A DNA stretch of 39,001 nucleotides from Nitrosomonadales bacterium (GCA_947475825.1 CANJMS010000012.1:1-39001); one strand, 5' to 3'. Counted from the stretch's first letter, positions 17,206-27,481 are shown. Numbers and translations: made by a program. The notes: generated by a model not told the origin, from the sequence alone.

Positions 17206-17832
17206 ATGTCAAAATCGACCATGGATGATGCAGAAAAATTGAAGCGTTTATCAAGGCGGCGCTTGGTGGGAGCGGTGACGCTCACAACAATTATTGTGGT
17301 GATGTTACCCATAGTTTTGGATAGCGAGCCTGTTTTTATAAAACCGGACATTGATTTACGCATACCTGATAAAGAAACTGCAGGTGAATTTAATCCTAAA
17401 CTTCCGACTGCTGCGCCCGTTGAAATTGAAATTTCAGATTTATCCGGGCGCTCGTCCGAGACTTTAATGCCGACTGAGAATGCGCCTGCGGCGGCGAAGG
17501 AGATAGCTGCGCCAGAGAAAGCACTTACTCAACCGACACCCAACAAAATTGCTGCCACCCCAGCTAAGCCTCTCGCACGACAACTCCCAAAAAATTCTGG
17601 AGGTTTTATTGTGCAGGTAGGCGCATTTACCAACGCTGATTCCGCGAATGATTTGAAGATTCAATTAAGCAAAATGAATATCAAAGCCTATACCGAAAAA
17701 ATAGACAACAAGACCCGCGTGCGCGCCGGACCTTACGCTACTAAAGCGGCAGTGGACAAAGTGCTGAAAAAATTAGAGGCGCAAGGATTAATGCCAGTTG
17801 TTATTTCACCCGCAGCAAATATGGCGAATTAA
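17206..17832 (+). CDS. dedD: SPOR-domain membrane protein (DedD-like)
   Basis: SPOR proteins bind denuded septal peptidoglycan and help cell division. This 208-residue protein has a short basic cytoplasmic start (KLKRLSRRRLVG), one transmembrane helix (about 21-41, AVTLTTIIVVMLPIVL), a Pro/Ala-rich periplasmic linker, and a C-terminal SPOR domain (about 124-205: GGFIVQVGAFTNADSANDLK, TRVRAGPYATKAAVDKVLKKL). The gene lies between folC and cvpA, where dedD-like genes are often found. The exact symbol rests on order and architecture. Confidence 0.88.
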   Translation: MSKSTMDDAEKLKRLSRRRLVGAVTLTTIIVVMLPIVLDSEPVFIKPDIDLRIPDKETAGEFNPKLPTAAPVEIEISDLSGRSSETLMPTENAPAAAKEIAAPEKALTQPTPNKIAATPAKPLARQLPKNSGGFIVQVGAFTNADSANDLKIQLSKMNIKAYTEKIDNKTRVRAGPYATKAAVDKVLKKLEAQGLMPVVISPAANMAN

Positions 17833-17833
17833 C

Positions 17834-18328
17834 GTGACCGGATTTGATTACACAGTCATTGCAATTGTTGTTATGTCGATGTTGCTGGGAATGTGGCGCG
17901 GTATTATTTATGAAGCGTTGGCATTATTGGGTTGGCTGTCAGCGTTTCTGATGGCGCGCTGGTTGGCAGCGGATGTTGCGGCGATGCTGCCAGCCTCGAT
18001 TACTATGGTAGATGTTAGAACTGCGATTGCTTATGTAATATTATTTATTGCCACTCTTTTTTTTAGCAGCTCGGTCGCATGGCTGGTATCCAAAGCTATC
18101 ACCAAATTAGGTAATCTGGGTTGGACAGTTTGGGTGTTGGGCGCACTGTTTGGAATCGTGCGCGGTACGATACTGGTACTCGTGTTGGTGCTGATAGCGG
18201 GACTGACAAGCTGGCCGAAGGAACCAATTTGGCGTGAGGCAAAATTAAGCGGACCATTGCAGAAGTTTGCTGTGGCAAGTTTAATTTTCTTGCCCGAGAG
18301 CGTGTCCAAGCACATACGTTATGAATAA
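17834..18328 (+). CDS. cvpA: CvpA family membrane protein
   Basis: CvpA is an inner-membrane protein named for a role in colicin V production and linked to envelope homeostasis; its molecular function is unclear. The 164-residue protein has four hydrophobic segments (including YTVIAIVVMSMLLGMWRG, VILFIATLFFSSSVAWLV and GTILVLVLVLIAGL). The GTG at 17834, one base after the dedD stop, gives the family start TGFDYTVIAIVV; an in-frame ATG at 17798 inside dedD would add 12 residues. purF follows, a widely conserved pairing. Confidence 0.92.
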   Translation: MTGFDYTVIAIVVMSMLLGMWRGIIYEALALLGWLSAFLMARWLAADVAAMLPASITMVDVRTAIAYVILFIATLFFSSSVAWLVSKAITKLGNLGWTVWVLGALFGIVRGTILVLVLVLIAGLTSWPKEPIWREAKLSGPLQKFAVASLIFLPESVSKHIRYE

Positions 18329-18349
18329 TATGTTTACGGAAAATAAAAT

Positions 18350-19882
18350 ATGTGTGGCATTCTAGGCCTCGTCGCACAAACTGCGGCAAATCAAATTCTG
18401 TATGACGGTTTGCAGGTGCTGCAGCACCGTGGACAAGATGCGGCGGGCATCGCCACCATTGACGGCAATACATTTCATCTGCATAAAGGCAATGGTCTGG
18501 TGCGCGATGTGTTTCGCACACGCAACATGCGTGCGTTGAGCGGTAATGCAGGCATCGCGCATGTGCGTTATCCCACTGCTGGTTCAGCAATAGATCACAA
18601 CGAAGCACAACCATTTTATGTCAACTCGCCGTTTGGAATTGTGCTGGGACACAACGGCAATTTGACCAACACCGAGCAGTTACAACAAGAATTATTTTTG
18701 GAAGATCGGCGGCATGTAAACACCCGCTCCGACTCCGAAGTGTTGCTCAACGTCTTGGCGCACGAACTACAAGCCCATTCCACCATGCGTTACCGGCTGG
18801 ATATTCAAAATATATTTGATGCCGTGTCGGGCGTGCATAAACGTTGTAAAGGTGCATATGCGGTCGTGGCAATCATTGCAGGCTATGGTTTGCTGGCCTT
18901 TCGTGATGCGTATGGCATACGTCCGCTAGTGTTGGGCAGCAATCAAACAGAGCTGGGGATTGAATACCTGGTGGCATCTGAAAGTGTTGCGCTGGATACT
19001 TTAGGCTTTAAATTTTTGCGTGACATCGCACCTGGCGAAGCGGTGTTCGTTGATTTTGATGGCAAGCTATACAGTCAGCAGTGTGCAGAAAATCCGCAAT
19101 TGATTCCCTGTATTTTTGAGTACGTCTATCTGGCGCGTCCCGATTCAGTGATCAATGGCATTTCGGTTTATGAAACGCGCTTGCACATGGGCGAAAAATT
19201 GGCCGATAAAATTAAGCGCCTATGGCTCAAGCACGACATTGATGTGGTTATTCCCATCCCAGAGTCCAGTCGCCCCAGTGCCTTGCAACTGGCTAATAGA
19301 CTGGGTATTCCTTTCCGTGAGGGCTTTGTCAAAAATCGATACATCGGACGCACCTTCATTATGCCTGGGCAAGCCATGCGTAAAAAATCGGTGCGCCAAA
19401 AATTAAATGCGATCAGCGTGGAATTCAAGGATAAGAATGTATTGCTGGTTGATGACTCCATTGTGCGCGGCACCACCAGCCGTGAGATCGTCCAAATGGC
19501 GCGTGATGCCGGGGCGCGCAAAGTTTATTTTGCATCGGCTGCACCGCCCGTTCGCTTCCCCAATGTTTATGGCATCGACATGCCGTCGCGTACCGAACTC
19601 ATTGCGACAGGTCGCACCGATGATGAAATTTGTCGCGAGATCGGAGCCGATAAACTGGTGTATCAGGATATTGATGATCTTAAGGCGGCAATCCGTATGG
19701 CGAGCCCGAATACCAATATTAGATACTTTGAAGCATCCTGTTTTGACGGTGATTACATCACGGGTGACATCACGCTGGAATACCTCAATATACTCGAAGC
19801 TGCGCGTGATGGCGGAAAAATAAAGGATGATGAAGAAGATGTGCAGCTCGATTTGGGCTTGGTGGTGAGTGAAGATGACTAA
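18350..19882 (+). CDS. purF: Amidophosphoribosyltransferase
   Basis: PurF makes phosphoribosylamine from PRPP and glutamine, the first committed step of purine synthesis. The 510-residue protein starts MCGILGLV, so Cys2 is the glutaminase nucleophile directly after Met with no propeptide, as in the E. coli-type enzyme. The N-terminal Ntn-hydrolase domain shows [22 protein letters not shown] and LGHNGNLTN. The C-terminal domain has the PRPP loop [14 protein letters not shown]. Its stop is followed by a 214-base leader belonging to metZ. Confidence 0.97.
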   Translation: MCGILGLVAQTAANQILYDGLQVLQHRGQDAAGIATIDGNTFHLHKGNGLVRDVFRTRNMRALSGNAGIAHVRYPTAGSAIDHNEAQPFYVNSPFGIVLGHNGNLTNTEQLQQELFLEDRRHVNTRSDSEVLLNVLAHELQAHSTMRYRLDIQNIFDAVSGVHKRCKGAYAVVAIIAGYGLLAFRDAYGIRPLVLGSNQTELGIEYLVASESVALDTLGFKFLRDIAPGEAVFVDFDGKLYSQQCAENPQLIPCIFEYVYLARPDSVINGISVYETRLHMGEKLADKIKRLWLKHDIDVVIPIPESSRPSALQLANRLGIPFREGFVKNRYIGRTFIMPGQAMRKKSVRQKLNAISVEFKDKNVLLVDDSIVRGTTSREIVQMARDAGARKVYFASAAPPVRFPNVYGIDMPSRTELIATGRTDDEICREIGADKLVYQDIDDLKAAIRMASPNTNIRYFEASCFDGDYITGDITLEYLNILEAARDGGKIKDDEEDVQLDLGLVVSEDD

Positions 19883-19934
19883 GTGAAGCGTTGAGAGTTA
19901 GGTGACAGCGTCGCTTCAAGAATGTTATTTTTCA

Positions 19935-19992
19935 ACTGCGCCGATTTGAGAAGCAGCTTGCGGGCGCATAATAAATACAGCTAAAGCGGGAA
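19935..19992 (+). promoter_or_regulatory. SAM-II (SAM-alpha) riboswitch upstream of metZ
   Basis: The sequence fits the SAM-II layout: a P1 stem TGCGCC (19937-19942) with GGCGCA (19963-19968), the loop start GATTTGAG (19943-19950), and a 3' tail AATAAATACAGCTAAAG (19970-19986) close to the conserved AUAAAUGUAGCUAAA of this class. SAM-II elements bind S-adenosylmethionine and control methionine genes, and metZ lies downstream. The class is best known from Alphaproteobacteria. I did not compute a fold; the call rests on the consensus match, the P1 covariation-compatible stem, and context. Confidence 0.82.
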
Positions 19993-19994
19993 GG

Positions 19995-20025
19995 CCCGGT
20001 TTAGCGCAAGCTTGCCGGGTTTTTT
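19995..20025 (+). terminator. Intrinsic terminator in the metZ leader (riboswitch expression platform)
   Basis: CCCGG (19995-19999) pairs with CCGGG (20015-20019), with an inner AGC/GCT (20003-20005, 20010-20012), followed by six T (20020-20025). It starts a few bases after the SAM-II aptamer and lies 72 bases before the metZ ATG. The loop strand CGCAAGCT (20005-20012) is perfectly complementary to AGCTTGCG (19955-19962) inside the aptamer, so an antiterminator pairing can form. Termination when SAM is high is the inferred outcome. Confidence 0.75.
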
Positions 20026-20096
20026 ATTATCTGGATTTTTTTGAGTTTTGAAGATAGTCTTTTCTATCGAGTTAATGTTTGGCTGGGAGTACCGTT

Positions 20097-21290
20097 ATGA
20101 CTAATCAATCCAAATCAGATCAATTGCCGCCTGCTTATGCGCTGGAAACGTTGGCTGTGCGTGCCGGCACGGAGCGCAGTCAATTTAATGAACACAGTGA
20201 GGCGATGTTTCTTACATCCAGCTTTGTGTTTGATAGTGCCGCACAAGCGGCGGCACGATTTATAGGCGAAGAGCCGGGCAATATTTACGCCCGCTTTACC
20301 AACCCCACTGTCACCATGTTTGAGCAACGTCTGGCAGTTCTGGAAGGCGCAGAGCAGTGTATCGCCACGTCTTCCGGCATGTCTGCTATTTTAGCGTGCT
20401 GCATGGGCTTATTAAAAAGTGGTGATCACATTGTGGCTTCACGCAGCGTATTTGGCGCAACGATTAACCTGTTCAATAACATTTTTAAAAAGTTTGGTGT
20501 GGAGACCACTTTTGTTTTGGCTACCAATGTGTCGGAGTGGGCTGCCGCTGTACGGCCTGCGACGAAATTATTTTTTCTGGAAACGCCGTCCAATCCCTTG
20601 ACTGAAATTTCCGACATTGCCGCTATTGCCGCCGTTTCTAAACGGCATGGCATTCTGCTGGCAGTGGACAATTGTTTTTGCACGCCTATTTTGCAACGCC
20701 CATTAGAATTAGGAGCGGATATTATTATTCATTCCGCCACAAAATATTTGGATGGGCAGGGGCGCGTATTAGGTGGCGCAGTGCTCGGTAGCAAAAAAAT
20801 CATGGAGCCGGTATACCAATTTTTACGCACTGCGGGACCCACCATGAGCGCGTTTAATGCGTGGGTATTTCTCAAAGGAATGGAGACGCTAAAAATTCGT
20901 ATGGACGCACACAGCGCACATGCGTTGGCAGTTGCAACATGGCTGGAAGCGCAGCCCAATGTGGCGCGGGTGTACTACCCCGGTTTGCCGTCGCATCCGC
21001 AACATGCGCTGGCTATGCGGCAGCAGCAAACGGGTGGCGGGATTGTTTCGTTTGAGGTAAAGGGCGGCAGAGAAGCGGCCTGGCGTGTGATTGACAGCAC
21101 ACGACTGGTGTCAATTACCGCAAATTTGGGCGACACCAAAACTACCTTGACTCATCCTGCCACCACCACGCACGCCCGCATCACGCCTGAAGCTCGCGCT
21201 GCGGCAGGCATCACCGAAGGCTTGCTGCGGATTGCGGTGGGCTTGGAAGCGGTGAGTGATATTCAAAATGATTTAGCGCGTGGCTTGTAA
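20097..21290 (+). CDS. metZ: O-succinylhomoserine sulfhydrylase
   Basis: MetZ makes homocysteine directly from O-succinylhomoserine and sulfide in methionine synthesis. The 397-residue protein is a Cys/Met-metabolism PLP enzyme with PLP lysine Lys216 (HSATKYLDGQGR), SSGMSAILACCMGLL, NIYARFTNPTV and the C-terminal LRIAVGLEAVSDI. The ATG at 20097 with GGGAG (20085-20089) is chosen; an in-frame start 18 bases upstream is weaker. The family also holds cystathionine synthases and lyases, but the overall pattern and SAM-II control fit MetZ. Confidence 0.93.
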   Translation: MTNQSKSDQLPPAYALETLAVRAGTERSQFNEHSEAMFLTSSFVFDSAAQAAARFIGEEPGNIYARFTNPTVTMFEQRLAVLEGAEQCIATSSGMSAILACCMGLLKSGDHIVASRSVFGATINLFNNIFKKFGVETTFVLATNVSEWAAAVRPATKLFFLETPSNPLTEISDIAAIAAVSKRHGILLAVDNCFCTPILQRPLELGADIIIHSATKYLDGQGRVLGGAVLGSKKIMEPVYQFLRTAGPTMSAFNAWVFLKGMETLKIRMDAHSAHALAVATWLEAQPNVARVYYPGLPSHPQHALAMRQQQTGGGIVSFEVKGGREAAWRVIDSTRLVSITANLGDTKTTLTHPATTTHARITPEARAAAGITEGLLRIAVGLEAVSDIQNDLARGL

Positions 21291-21305
21291 ATGACCAGCA
21301 TATAA

Positions 21306-21797
21306 ATGGAATCGCTTATGGTACAAGTCGGTACGTCACTTAAGGCGCATGGTTATATGCTGGCCACCGCTGAATCATGCACGGGTGGCGGTGTGGCGCA
21401 AGCCCTCACAGATGTTGCCGGAAGCTCGGCCTGGTTTGAGCGTGGGTTCATCACTTACTCTAATCAATCAAAACAAGAAATGCTTGGCGTAACAAAAAAT
21501 ACTTTAGAGCGATCTGGTGCGGTGAGCGAAAACACTGTGCGCGAAATGGTGGCAGGCGCATTGCGATACAGTCCCGCGCATTTCGCGCTGGCAGTGAGCG
21601 GCATTGCGGGTCCCAGCGGTGGGACGGCAGAAAAACCGGTCGGCATGGTTTGGTTCGCATGGGGAGTAAAAGATAAATCATGCGTCGCACGACTGCATTA
21701 CCTCACAGGTAATCGTGCAGAAATTCGCGCTCAAGCTGTAAATATTGCATTGCTCGGTGTACTGGAGATATTGAACAGCATTACTGAAAATGCATAA
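21306..21797 (+). CDS. pncC: Nicotinamide-nucleotide amidohydrolase (PncC/CinA C-terminal type)
   Basis: PncC deamidates nicotinamide mononucleotide in NAD recycling. The 163-residue protein is a stand-alone CinA C-terminal domain with the motif LATAESCTGGGVAQALT, GSSAWFERGFITYSN, and LAVSGIAGPSGGTAEKPVG. It starts 15 bases after metZ (ATG 21306; ATG 21318 is an alternative). It likely shares the metZ transcript. Confidence 0.9.
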   Translation: MESLMVQVGTSLKAHGYMLATAESCTGGGVAQALTDVAGSSAWFERGFITYSNQSKQEMLGVTKNTLERSGAVSENTVREMVAGALRYSPAHFALAVSGIAGPSGGTAEKPVGMVWFAWGVKDKSCVARLHYLTGNRAEIRAQAVNIALLGVLEILNSITENA

Positions 21798-22048
21798 GGT
21801 AGGTGTTGCTATATATTAATCAAATGGGCTTTAAGCAGTCTTCTTGGTGAATTTGAACAGAAGTTTTGCGAGGGATTCAAATAGAAATTTTTCTGTATAG
21901 CAGGGGATAGGGAATGTGAAGTTACAAGGCCAGCCAATTGTTTAATATTGGGCACTGTACTTTAAGTGTGAACGATTGTTATCAATGTACTGGTGGGGGT
22001 GTAAGGGTAAGTTTTTCCTTGCATGAATAAGTCTGTTAGAAAGAGTGA

Positions 22049-23740
22049 ATGTCAGGTATGGAAAAGCGAGCAGCTACTCTTAAAACATTGTCAGTAGCAT
22101 CTTTCAGTAGTTCGGGTGATGCGCCCAGGATAGCTGTGGTGCGCTGTATATTGGCATTTTCTGGGCTGGCCATTATCTACTTCGATCCAGCGGGAACTGT
22201 TCATTTCACGTTGCTTGCTAACATTTCCTTGGTGTTGTATTGCATTTGGAGCGCCGTACTGCTGCTAATGGTGTCACCGGGAAACGCGCCCACTCTTCCG
22301 CCACGTTATACCCATTGGGGAGATGTACTTTTTAGTTCATTTCTGGTTGCCTTGACTCAAGGAGCCAGCAGCATTTTTGTATTACTGTTCTTGTTTGCAA
22401 TATTAGCAGCATCATTTTCAAGGGGATTTCGCGAAGGTTTGCTGGTTACCGGTGCGTCTACGGTGCTATTTGGATTTGTGGGTGTCTGGTTCGCACTAAA
22501 AACAGAGTTGGAGGTAGATCAGATACTAGTGCGCCCAGTGTATTTGCTGGCTTTGGGATACATGATTGCGTATTGGGGTGGGCACGAAATGGACCAGCGT
22601 CGCCGTTTAGGGATTTTACAACTGATCAACAATAATCATTGGAATCCACGATTTGGTTATGACCATGCAATTGCTCTCAATCTTGAAAGAATGCTGTACT
22701 TCTTTGAAGCCAAGACCTGTGCACTGATCTTAAAACATTCTAATAGTGCTGCAACATGCTCGTATTATTACGCAGCTAAAAATAAACACGGACAGGCGGA
22801 ACTGCCTCGTGAAATAAATGAGGCCGCAGCAAAACCTTTTTTGGGACTTCCTGATGACCTGGCAACCATATACACGCGCCGGCCAGTGTGGTGGGAGCGA
22901 GTTACTGCAGCACTATTCCATAAAGATACCGTGGTCATCAATGAATGCAAAAGGTTAGCAGACCTTCTTGAGACCCACTGCTTTATCACAGCACCTTTTG
23001 CGCAGCGTGATGGTGGCACAGGCCGAATTTTTATTACGTCTGGGGATAAACCATGGACGAATACTGATATTGTGTTTGCTGGACAACTGACAGCGTTAAT
23101 CGCACAGGTGGTGGAGAGTATGCAGCTCATGGATGATCTGGTATCGAAGGCTGCAGAGCATGAACGCATTCGAATTTCTCTGGATATTCACGATACGACT
23201 GTGCAGCCCTACATCGGCCTCAAGCTGGGTTTAGAGGCACTGCATCGACAGGCTGGCACAGACAATCCGCTTTCTAAAGAAATTGGCGAATTAGTGGCTA
23301 TGACTCAGTCAACCATACAAGACTTGCGCCGACATGCGATTAATTTACGGGAAGATACTTCTTTAACCGGAGATACCTTTGTCTCGGCAGCCAAGTCACA
23401 AGCAGAACATTTTGAGCGTTTCTATGGCGTAAATGTTGAGGTAAAATGCGATGTGGATTTACGGGTCAGTGCCAAACTGGCTGGTGCTGCGCTGCAAGTA
23501 CTAGCTGAAGGAATGAGCAATATTTTGCGTCATACCAAAGCCAAGAAGGCGTATATAGAAATGTATTGTGAAGATCAAAAGTTGTTTTTGAAGATAGCAA
23601 ATGAAATAATGGGGAAAACCCCGATAGCTGATTTTATGCCGCGCTCTATTAGTGCACGAGCACTCCTGCTGGGAGGTACGAGCTTTGTCGCACACAACGT
23701 GCAGGGGTATACTGTCATACATGTAGTCATACCGTTATAA
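22049..23740 (+). CDS. Membrane histidine kinase, NarL/HisKA_3 type, with divergent ATP-binding end
   Basis: This 563-residue sensor has about five or six N-terminal transmembrane segments (about 25-175), a central region (about 195-355) that resembles a GAF-like sensory domain in position only, then a HisKA_3 dimerisation/phosphoacceptor helix (EHERIRISLDIHDTTVQPYIG) with phospho-acceptor His381. The N box is EGMSNILRHTKA. The expected DxGxG box reads NEIMGKTP and the following G-rich lid is replaced by PRSISARALLLGGTS, so ATP binding looks altered. The signal is unknown. The partner regulator follows 16 bases later. Confidence 0.8.
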   Translation: MSGMEKRAATLKTLSVASFSSSGDAPRIAVVRCILAFSGLAIIYFDPAGTVHFTLLANISLVLYCIWSAVLLLMVSPGNAPTLPPRYTHWGDVLFSSFLVALTQGASSIFVLLFLFAILAASFSRGFREGLLVTGASTVLFGFVGVWFALKTELEVDQILVRPVYLLALGYMIAYWGGHEMDQRRRLGILQLINNNHWNPRFGYDHAIALNLERMLYFFEAKTCALILKHSNSAATCSYYYAAKNKHGQAELPREINEAAAKPFLGLPDDLATIYTRRPVWWERVTAALFHKDTVVINECKRLADLLETHCFITAPFAQRDGGTGRIFITSGDKPWTNTDIVFAGQLTALIAQVVESMQLMDDLVSKAAEHERIRISLDIHDTTVQPYIGLKLGLEALHRQAGTDNPLSKEIGELVAMTQSTIQDLRRHAINLREDTSLTGDTFVSAAKSQAEHFERFYGVNVEVKCDVDLRVSAKLAGAALQVLAEGMSNILRHTKAKKAYIEMYCEDQKLFLKIANEIMGKTPIADFMPRSISARALLLGGTSFVAHNVQGYTVIHVVIPL

Positions 23741-23756
23741 GGGCATCATACAAATT

Positions 23757-24470
23757 TTGAACCGCACTATAAGAGTTACACTCATAGATGATCATCGCAG
23801 TCTGCTGTGGGGGTTGGAGAGACTGGTTGACAGCGCGAAACCTGCAATGGAAGTTGTAGGCACAGCAACGAGCGTGAATGAGGCATTACAACTGCTGGAT
23901 ACTGTGCCCACAGATGTTATCGTGCTGGATCTTGATTTGAGTGGTGAAAGTGGCGTGAGAGCCATTTCTTCGTTGGTGATTAAATCCAAGGCGAAGATTC
24001 TGGTGCTGACGGGTTCTAATGATTACTCTTTGCATGATGCTGCGGTGCTGGCAGGCGCACGGGGCATTGTAGAAAAAGCCAGCCCTGCCGAATCGATTCT
24101 TAAAGCAATTGAAAAAGTCTATGAGGATGAAATGTGGCTGAGTAGCAAGGCTACAGGTCGAATTTTCCTTGAATTATCACGCAGAAAAGCGCCCGAAAAC
24201 AATGATCCCCATCAACAAAAAATTGCCAGCCTAACCCGCAAAGAGCGGTTGATAGCAGCTGAAGTAGGTAGTGATCCAAGCTCAACGACCACTAAGGAGA
24301 TTGCCAAGCGGTTGTTTATCAGCGAATTCACATTGCGCAATCACCTGACTGCAATTTATGAAAAACTTGGGGTCGCAAATCGCCTGGAACTATATGCCTA
24401 TACAGGCAAACATAAAATTTATAAAGAAGACCCCCCAGAAAATTCTACCCCAAACGGTAACGGTAACTAA
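23757..24470 (+). CDS. NarL/FixJ-family response regulator
   Basis: This 237-residue regulator has a receiver domain (about 5-125) with acidic pocket Asp11/Asp12, phospho-acceptor Asp58 (IVLDLDLSGESG), the Thr/Lys pair region (ILVLTGSND, IVEKASP), and a C-terminal LuxR-type HTH (LTRKERLIAAEV to LGVANRLELYAY). The HTH contains the insert GSDPSSTTT before KEIAKRLFISEFTLRNHL. The start is a TTG at 23757, with AAGGG about 13 bases upstream. It forms a two-gene two-component system with the preceding kinase; targets are unknown. It is convergent with valS. Confidence 0.88.
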   Translation: MNRTIRVTLIDDHRSLLWGLERLVDSAKPAMEVVGTATSVNEALQLLDTVPTDVIVLDLDLSGESGVRAISSLVIKSKAKILVLTGSNDYSLHDAAVLAGARGIVEKASPAESILKAIEKVYEDEMWLSSKATGRIFLELSRRKAPENNDPHQQKIASLTRKERLIAAEVGSDPSSTTTKEIAKRLFISEFTLRNHLTAIYEKLGVANRLELYAYTGKHKIYKEDPPENSTPNGNGN

Positions 24471-24502
24471 GTTTAGTCTTCCACAAAGTCATCAGGGACG
24501 AG

Positions 24503-27481
24503 CTAACCGAGCTTCGCCCGCTGGGATTTTAATTGCTGCAATGTCGCACCAAAATCCACCATACGCTTACGCTCTTGCTCCACCACTTGCGCTGGCGCGC
24601 GCGCCACGAAACTTTCATTACCGAGCTTATTTTCTACTTTGCCAATTTCTGTAGACAAGCGCACGATTTCTTTGTCCAAGCGTTCGCGCTCAGCCGCAAC
24701 ATCAATCTCCACCTGCAGCATCAGCTTGAATGTCCCCACTATCGCAATGGCTGCGTCGCCGTCTGGCAGGTCAGCCACCACTTGTACTTCACTGAGCTTT
24801 GCCAAACTACTAATGTAGGGTGCGAGGGTGTTGAGTGTGGATGCATCGCCAGCCGCTATACCAGATGCAATGATCAACGGCACACGCTGTGCGGGCGAGA
24901 GATTCATCTCGCTACGCAGCCTGCGGCAGGCATTGATTATTTCTTGCAACAGCGCGACCTGCTCCATTGCGGCCTTGTCTATCTTTGTGGCGTCTGAATT
25001 TGGATAGGCTTGCAGCATGATGCTGCCCCCCGTTCTGCCTGCGAGCGGAGCCACCGATTGCCACAACTCTTCGGTAATGAACGGAATGATAGGGTGGGCC
25101 AGGCGCAGTATGGTTTCCAATACGCGTACCAGCGTGCGCCGCGTGGCGCGTTGTTGTATCTCATGGCCGTTGGCGATCTGTACTTTCGCCAGTTCTACAT
25201 ACCAATCGCAGTAGCTGTTCCACACCAGTTCATAGAGCGTGCGCGCTGCCAGGTCGAAGCGGTAGTCAGCGAAATGCGTCGCCATTTCCGCTTCGGCCTG
25301 TTGCAACATGCTGATCACCCATTTGTCTGCAGCGGAATATTCCAGTGGCAAACTTTCGTCCAATCCGACATCCTTGCCTTCGCAGTTCATCAGCACAAAG
25401 CGCGTGGCATTCCACAGCTTGTTGCAGAAGTTCCGATAACCTTCGCAACGCTGCATGTCGAATTTGATGTCGCGCCCGGGCGAAGCCAGCGAGGCGAAAG
25501 TAAAGCGCAAGGCATCGGTACCGAAAGCGGGAATGCCCTCGGGGAATTCTTTGCGGGTGCGCTTCTCGATCTGCTCCGCCTGTTTGGGATTCATCAATCC
25601 GGTGGTGCGCTTTTTCACCAGAGCGTCGAGGGTGATGCCGTCGATGAGGTCAATCGGGTCGAGCACATTACCTTTGGATTTGGACATTTTCTGCCCTTCC
25701 GCGTCGCGGATCAGGCCATGCACATAAACGTCTTTGAACGGAATTTTTCCGGTGATGTGCTGGGTCAACATCACCATGCGTGCCACCCAGAAAAAGATAA
25801 TGTCGAAGCCAGTGACCAATACCGAGGAGGGCAGATATTTTTGCGCGAAGGCGTTCTGCTGCTCGAAAGGTTTTCCTTCTTCCCAATCCAAAGTGGAGAA
25901 CGGCCACAGCGCGGAGGAGAACCAGGTATCGAGCACATCGTCATCACGCTTGAGATTTCCTTCGTAACCATCCTTGGCCGCGAGTTGTTTCGCTTCGGCT
26001 TCATCATGTGCGACATAAACTTTGCCGCTGTCGGTATACCACGCCGGAATCTGATGCCCCCACCACAATTGGCGCGAGATGCACCAATCTTGAATGTTGT
26101 TGAGCCACTGGTTGTAAGTGTTCACCCAATTTTCAGGATGGAATTTTATTTCACCCGATGCAACGCATTCTAAAGCGGGTTTTGTGATTGCAGTAAATCC
26201 TCCAATACCTGGTTTGCCGTCTTGGCGTTCTGTACGAGTGAGATCAACAAACCATTGATCAGTGAGCATCGGTTCAATGACTACACCAGTGCGATCACCA
26301 CGCGGCACTTTGAGTTTGTGCTTTTCGGTTTTTTCTAATAGTTCAAGTGCATCGAGGTCGGCGACGATTTGTTTGCGCGCGTCGAAGCGGTCGATGTCTT
26401 GATACTTTTCTGGAATACCAAGATCGATGGCTAGCGGATTATTGCTACTTACTTGGCCTACCTTTCCTCCCGGAGCTATTTCTGCTAAGTAATTGAACGC
26501 AAGCTCACCACCAGCGTTCACAAAGTTATTAATTATTTTTCCGCCCAAGGTTAGTACATTATAGAGCGGCAAATCGTGGCGTTGTCCAACCGTGTAGTCG
26601 TTGAAGTCGTGCGCGGGCGTGACCTTCACCACGCCGGTGCCGAATTCCTTGTCGACATATTCGTCGGGGATGATGAGTATGGGACGGTTGCATAGCGGCA
26701 AAATAACGTATTTATCAATCAGGTGTTTATAGCGTTCATCGTCAGGATGCACCATCACTGCCACATCACCCAGCATGGTTTCAGGGCGAGTTGTTGCTAC
26801 AGTTAAATGTGTCAATCCACGCACAGTGTCAGGCTCGGCCAGCGGGTAGCGGATGTGCCACATGAAGCCGTCTTCTTCCTCTTGCACCACCTCCAAATCC
26901 GACACGGCAGTTTGTAATTTTACGTCCCAATTCACCAACCGTTTTCCGGGATAAATCATGCCTTCGTTGTAAAGTCGCACAAATGTTTCGGTGACTGTTT
27001 TGGATAAACCTTCGTCCATCGTGAAGCGTTCGCGTGACCAATCGGGTGAAGTGCCAAGACGGCGCATCTGGCGGGTGATGGTGTCACCGGAATATTTTTT
27101 CCACTCCCACACTTTTTCCAAAAATTTTTCACGAGCTTTATCTTTTCCAAACTGAGCTATCAGGTCATGTCGGGTTACGCCTTCCGCATCCATCTTGCGC
27201 TCTACCACAATCTGCGTAGCAATTCCCGCATGGTCGGTGCCCGGTTGCCATAGCGTGTTGTTGCCCTTCATGCGATGGTAGCGGGTGAGCGTGTCCATCA
27301 GGGTTTGATTGAAGCCATGCCCCATGTGCAGGGTGCCCGTGACGTTGGGTGGTGGCAATAAAATGCAAAAATTTTCTTGCTTGCTGTCGTCTGTTCCCGC
27401 CTTAAAGTTGCCAGCGTTTTCCCACAGCGGATACCAGTGCGCTTCTATTTTTTTTGGTTCAAATACTTTATCTAGTTCCAT
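24503..27481 (-). CDS. valS: Valyl-tRNA synthetase
   Basis: ValS charges tRNA-Val. The 992-residue class I synthetase has the HIGH motif HMGH (residues 52-55), the editing domain (about 200-410, with [19 protein letters not shown] and [15 protein letters not shown]), the KMSKS motif at 598-602, the anticodon-binding domain, and a C-terminal coiled coil that is typical of ValS ([23 protein letters not shown]). It is slightly longer than the E. coli enzyme. The ATG at 27481 begins [20 protein letters not shown]. holC lies upstream on the same strand, 72 bases away. Confidence 0.97.
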   Translation of the reverse strand: MELDKVFEPKKIEAHWYPLWENAGNFKAGTDDSKQENFCILLPPPNVTGTLHMGHGFNQTLMDTLTRYHRMKGNNTLWQPGTDHAGIATQIVVERKMDAEGVTRHDLIAQFGKDKAREKFLEKVWEWKKYSGDTITRQMRRLGTSPDWSRERFTMDEGLSKTVTETFVRLYNEGMIYPGKRLVNWDVKLQTAVSDLEVVQEEEDGFMWHIRYPLAEPDTVRGLTHLTVATTRPETMLGDVAVMVHPDDERYKHLIDKYVILPLCNRPILIIPDEYVDKEFGTGVVKVTPAHDFNDYTVGQRHDLPLYNVLTLGGKIINNFVNAGGELAFNYLAEIAPGGKVGQVSSNNPLAIDLGIPEKYQDIDRFDARKQIVADLDALELLEKTEKHKLKVPRGDRTGVVIEPMLTDQWFVDLTRTERQDGKPGIGGFTAITKPALECVASGEIKFHPENWVNTYNQWLNNIQDWCISRQLWWGHQIPAWYTDSGKVYVAHDEAEAKQLAAKDGYEGNLKRDDDVLDTWFSSALWPFSTLDWEEGKPFEQQNAFAQKYLPSSVLVTGFDIIFFWVARMVMLTQHITGKIPFKDVYVHGLIRDAEGQKMSKSKGNVLDPIDLIDGITLDALVKKRTTGLMNPKQAEQIEKRTRKEFPEGIPAFGTDALRFTFASLASPGRDIKFDMQRCEGYRNFCNKLWNATRFVLMNCEGKDVGLDESLPLEYSAADKWVISMLQQAEAEMATHFADYRFDLAARTLYELVWNSYCDWYVELAKVQIANGHEIQQRATRRTLVRVLETILRLAHPIIPFITEELWQSVAPLAGRTGGSIMLQAYPNSDATKIDKAAMEQVALLQEIINACRRLRSEMNLSPAQRVPLIIASGIAAGDASTLNTLAPYISSLAKLSEVQVVADLPDGDAAIAIVGTFKLMLQVEIDVAAERERLDKEIVRLSTEIGKVENKLGNESFVARAPAQVVEQERKRMVDFGATLQQLKSQRAKLG

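Noticed and set aside
21960-22000. ATTG-TTAT-CAAT symmetry upstream of the histidine kinase as an FNR/Crp-type site
   Set aside because: It does not match the TTGAT-N4-ATCAA consensus and is too short to support a regulator call; the 251-base gap otherwise shows nothing clear.
25010-26173. Long (387-codon) open frame on the plus strand antisense to valS
   Set aside because: It lies wholly inside valS in a complementary frame, has no recognisable domain, and is explained by the codon pattern of a real long gene on the other strand.
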